DNA from: an uncultured Actinoplanes sp.
GTDB lineage: Bacteria > Actinomycetota > Actinomycetes > Mycobacteriales > Micromonosporaceae
Assembly: GCF_934643405.1 (NCBI RefSeq)
Contig: NZ_CAKUCL010000098.1
Span: 1 to 23,395, forward strand
Length of the DNA: 23,395 bases
Direction of reading: 5' to 3'
Both the position numbers and the translations under genes were made by a program. The first letter of the stretch is position 1; each line of letters opens with the position of its first letter. Positions 21,304 through 23,395 of this stretch are shown in pieces. The notes under the pieces were generated by a model that made no database searches, was not told the DNA's origin, and was given only the letters and a program-made list of their open reading frames with translations.

Positions 21304-22092
21304 TCAGGTCGCCCGGCGAGCGGCCCACGCTCGCGTCGCGTAGGTCACCTCGACGGCGTCCACGTCCGACAACCGCCCTTCGACGTAATCGAGGAAGGTC
21401 ATGAACTTCTCCTCCCCGAGACGGTGCCGGACGTCGTTGACCGATCGCCAGTTCCCGAGGTAGTGCTCGGGGCTCTGCACGGTCACGTGGCGCCCTTCGA
21501 GTGACACCACCTCGTCGAAACCGGGATGGGCCGCCAGCCGGTCGGTGAGTCCTTCGGTCCGGCCGGCCGGGCCGAACGCCGATCGGCGCAGGCCGGGCTG
21601 CAACCGGGCCAATTCGTCCTCGATCTCCAGCAGCAGCGGGTTCAGCTGCAGCAGCCGCGTGCTCCACAGGGCGACGAACCATCCGGACGGCCGGAGGATC
21701 CGGTGGAACTCGGCCATGCCGTCGTCGAAATCGACCCAGTGAAAGGAGGATGCCATGCACACCAGGTCGGCCGAGGCCGATCCCAGGCCGGTGGCCGCAC
21801 CGGTGCCGGCTCGCCAGTCGATCTCGTATCCGGCAGAGTCGTGCATGCCCGTCTGCCGCATGTCGTCGTTCGGCTCCACCGCCGTCACCGAATGGAAGCC
21901 GGCGTCGGCCAGACTGCGCGTCCATATGCCGGTTCCGGCACCGACATCGACGGCGTCGAGAGTCGCGGCGGGCCGTTCCAAGAGACCGATAATTGCCGAT
22001 CGGACCGGTACGGAATAGCCCGTTCGGTATGCGGAGTAGTTCTGCGCCAAGCCGGTGAAGTCGCCTGGCTGGAGATAGTTCTGGACAGTCAC
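21304..22092 (-). CDS. Class I SAM-dependent methyltransferase
   Basis: The 262-residue protein is a Methyltransf_11-like enzyme. An N-terminal segment FTGLAQNYSAYRTGY (12-26) is followed by motif I VDVGAGTGIWTRSLAD (48-63), the acidic end of strand 2 in AVEPND (71-76), and ASSFHWVDFDDGMAEFHRIL (114-133), where the SSFHWVD block is typical of this subgroup. The family methylates O, N or C of small molecules; the acceptor here is unknown. A phosphonate or its ester is a possible target, as an O-methyl phosphoramidate pathway also has methyltransferases. I chose the GTG at 22092 because AAGGAG and AGGAG lie 9 and 4 nt upstream, within the first codons of the alternative ATG start at 22110. It is the first gene of the block. 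Confidence 0.92.
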   Translation of the reverse strand: MTVQNYLQPGDFTGLAQNYSAYRTGYSVPVRSAIIGLLERPAATLDAVDVGAGTGIWTRSLADAGFHSVTAVEPNDDMRQTGMHDSAGYEIDWRAGTGAATGLGSASADLVCMASSFHWVDFDDGMAEFHRILRPSGWFVALWSTRLLQLNPLLLEIEDELARLQPGLRRSAFGPAGRTEGLTDRLAAHPGFDEVVSLEGRHVTVQSPEHYLGNWRSVNDVRHRLGEEKFMTFLDYVEGRLSDVDAVEVTYATRAWAARRAT

Positions 22093-22096
22093 ATTT

Positions 22097-22107
22097 CTCC
22101 TCTCCTT
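22097..22107 (-). promoter_or_regulatory. Double Shine-Dalgarno site fixing the methyltransferase start
   Basis: On the minus strand AAGGAG and AGGAG stand back to back, 9 and 4 nt before the GTG at 22092. They would be coding if the ATG at 22110 were used, which argues against that ATG. Confidence 0.65.
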
Positions 22108-22181
22108 CATATGTCAGTTGCACTCCGGAAACCTTCGCAGAAACAGTGATGCGTGTCCACGGCGGACAGACGGCCGGCTCT

Positions 22182-22204
22182 TGCACGTGCATTCGCCCAT
22201 GCAC
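22182..22204 (-). promoter_or_regulatory. Candidate operator: TGCAC inverted repeats upstream of the phosphonate block
   Basis: TGCACGTGCA (22182-22191) is a perfect 10-bp palindrome. Its right half also pairs with a second arm, GTGCAT-6 nt-ATGCAC (22187-22204), giving three half-sites in 23 bp. The cluster lies 90-112 bp upstream of the methyltransferase start, a sensible place for a regulator site. Confidence 0.4.
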
Positions 22205-22397
22205 TCGTCCGGGCGCGGACCGCCGCCCCGGCGATCGATCACGCGTTCTGGAGATCACAGGTTTGAACGGCACGCGCGGCAGTTGACCAGAACGCCATCG
22301 GACACCGCCCCTTACCGCCGGGCCGGTCATCAGTACATTCGCCCGGGCGCGATCGGCCTCCAGGCGGCGCCGGGGCGGTAGCCGGATGCCGGTGTCG

Positions 22398-22403
22398 ATC
22401 ATA
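22398..22403 (-). promoter_or_regulatory. Candidate -10 hexamer for leftward transcription
   Basis: TATGAT on the minus strand lies in the only A/T-rich patch of the region. No good -35 hexamer is found at 16-18 nt, but a 12-bp palindrome sits about 26 nt upstream. If used, the leader to the methyltransferase would be near 300 nt. Confidence 0.25.
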
Positions 22404-22428
22404 AATATGTCGGCTCTTACCCGCGTCG

Positions 22429-22440
22429 AGCGATATCGCT
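22429..22440 (-). promoter_or_regulatory. Perfect 12-bp palindrome, candidate operator
   Basis: AGCGATATCGCT is self-complementary over all 12 bases and lies just upstream of the candidate -10 hexamer at 22398-22403. An operator role is inference. Confidence 0.35.
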
Positions 22441-22853
22441 TAGCAGACATAACCGGCGGCCTGATCTCTCTTAGCGAAAAAAAGCGCAACTTGCACATCC
22501 GTACGGGGTCGTGATCACCACCGGTACGGCAAGCGGGTCATCCAACGACTCACAACTGTCCACTTCGGAGTTTGATGGGACCGGTGAGCCGCCGTGAGGA
22601 TCGGCCCCGGCACTCTGCTCACCGGCATGGGGCGACGCGACCGGAGGCGGCCGGTCGCCTGTCATGTCAATTGCGGACCGGTTCGGCCGAGATGTCGGGT
22701 CGATACCTGTTGTCCGCACCGAAAGCTTGCCTTGACGGGTCGGCCGGCACGCTACGCGACTCGGATCAGCATTGTGGACACTGAGGTGCGGGAACTCGGC
22801 CGACGCCCGGAACGGTGTCATGTGCCGCTCGACGACCTGGCCTACCGTCGGGT

Positions 22854-23395
22854 ATGGCTACTCGACAGTCGCGCCGAGCCACCCGCCGCGACGGCCCGGT
22901 GGTGACTCTGGCCTGCACGGCCCAGTTCGTCGACGTGATCGGCGTGACCTTGCTGATCGTTGCCCTGCCGGCCGTCCAGCACGACCTGCGGCTGACCGGG
23001 GCCATGCTGGCCTGGGTGGCCGGCAGTTACGCCTTGGTCTTCGGCGGCGTGCTGGTGCCCGGCGGCTGGGTGGCCGACCTGCTCGGCCGACGCGTCGCCT
23101 TCATCGGCGGCAGCCTGCTGGTTGCCGCCGGGTCGGGGGTGTGCGCGCTGGCCCGAAGCGGTGAGGTCCTGCTGGCCGGACGGGCGTTGCAGGGCCTGGG
23201 TGCGGCCGTCGCGGTGCCCGCCGCCCTCGCGTTGGTGCTGGCCGCTTTGCCGCCCGGCCCACGCCGTACCCGGGCACTGGGATGGTGGACGATGGCCGGC
23301 GCGGCGGGTGGGGCGTTCGGCTTCGTGCTCGGCGGGGTGGTCACCCAGTTGGTCGGCTGGCGGTGGTTGTTCGCCGCGATCGGCGCGGTGGAACT
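22854..23395 (+). CDS. DHA2-type MFS transporter (3' end missing)
   Basis: An open frame from the ATG at 22854 runs to the end of the window, giving 180 residues. After a basic N-terminus (ATRQSRRATRRDG) comes helix 1, with FVDVIGVTLLIVALPAV, the DHA2-type helix 1 pattern. Then follow WVAGSYALVFGGVLV, motif A GGWVADLLGRRVAF, and helix 4 with LAGRALQGLGAAVAVPAALAL. The last visible part, GGAFGFVLGGVVTQLVGWRWLF, is the motif C region and the W-R-W-L-F turn at the end of helix 5. These are features of the 14-helix EmrB/QacA group of drug:proton antiporters. The ATG has only a weak ribosome site, and a GTG at 22899 is an alternative. Its substrate and any link to the phosphonate block are unknown. 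Confidence 0.88.
   Translation, partial: MATRQSRRATRRDGPVVTLACTAQFVDVIGVTLLIVALPAVQHDLRLTGAMLAWVAGSYALVFGGVLVPGGWVADLLGRRVAFIGGSLLVAAGSGVCALARSGEVLLAGRALQGLGAAVAVPAALALVLAALPPGPRRTRALGWWTMAGAAGGAFGFVLGGVVTQLVGWRWLFAAIGAVE

Larger units (their letters stand above)
22093..22853 (+). other. 761-bp gene-free region between divergent genes
   Basis: I see no convincing protein gene here. Open frames on both strands lack third-position GC bias and ribosome sites. The stretch is likely the control region for the phosphonate block (leftward) and the right-hand MFS gene (rightward). It holds a TGCAC-type inverted repeat cluster at 22182-22204, an A/T-rich patch near 22398-22412, a perfect 12-bp palindrome at 22429-22440 and a run of seven A residues at about 22477-22483. 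A TTGACG hexamer at 22732-22737 could be a -35 site for the MFS gene, but no good -10 partner follows. Confidence 0.7.

Noticed and set aside
11943..22092. Fosfomycin pathway
   Set aside because: The early steps and CMP activation match, but no cobalamin radical SAM methylase (Fom3), FomD hydrolase or Fom4 epoxidase is present.
11943..22092. 2-Aminoethylphosphonate (AEP) pathway
   Set aside because: No AEP aminotransferase is present; an iron alcohol dehydrogenase follows the decarboxylase, which fits 2-hydroxyethylphosphonate.
22471..22821. Small minus-strand frame ending in PYGCASCAFFR, which resembles a RiPP core peptide
   Set aside because: No start codon has a ribosome site, third-position GC is only about two thirds, and no RiPP-modifying enzyme is in the window. 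A proteomic or comparative search would be needed to revive it.

Overview
The window is about 70% GC, with strong G/C bias at third codon positions, frequent GTG starts and many 4-bp ATGA/GTGA gene overlaps. This is typical of a high-GC actinomycete. A Micromonosporaceae-like host (Actinoplanes/Micromonospora type) is my guess; no rRNA or other marker is present to fix the genus.

Left part (1-3886, + strand): a dipeptide/oligopeptide ABC importer, with the 3' part of the first permease, a second permease and two ATPases. The genes are tightly coupled, and no substrate-binding protein lies inside the window. Next come unrelated single genes (3896-9372): a degenerate universal stress protein (-), a three-helix membrane protein of unknown function (+), a HAD phosphatase and a SUKH-domain protein (both -), an MFS exporter (-), a VOC-fold protein (+) and a PPOX-fold flavin/F420 enzyme (-). 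A fused two-domain CoA transferase (9501-11969, +) then runs convergently into the next block.

Main block (11943-22092, all -): ten genes that read as one phosphonate pathway. Transcription runs right to left: SAM methyltransferase, sulfotransferase-fold protein, PEP mutase, phosphonopyruvate decarboxylase, iron alcohol dehydrogenase, LicC/PntC-like cytidylyltransferase, 14-helix MFS exporter with an odd acidic loop, CysC-like kinase, TauD-family dioxygenase and polysaccharide pyruvyl transferase-family protein. The first three pathway enzymes should give phosphonopyruvate, phosphonoacetaldehyde and 2-hydroxyethylphosphonate (HEP). The cytidylyltransferase suggests CMP activation of the phosphonate.

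The most interesting reading is that the CysC-like kinase and the sulfotransferase-like protein do not make and use PAPS. They may instead form a PAPS-like activation module acting on a cytidylyl-phosphonate. The kinase has lost the Ile-Ser-Pro element of APS kinases and carries a sequence I associate with the cytidine diphosphoramidate kinase of the Campylobacter phosphoramidate capsule pathway. The sulfotransferase keeps its 3'-phosphate-binding motifs and catalytic His but lacks the usual Lys in the 5'-phosphosulfate loop. This is inference; ordinary PAPS-dependent sulfation is the main alternative.

Right part: a 761-bp gene-free stretch (22093-22853) with several inverted repeats, likely the control region of the phosphonate operon, followed by the 5' part of a DHA2-type MFS transporter (+) that runs off the window. 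I found no tRNA, rRNA, CRISPR array, insertion sequence or integrase.
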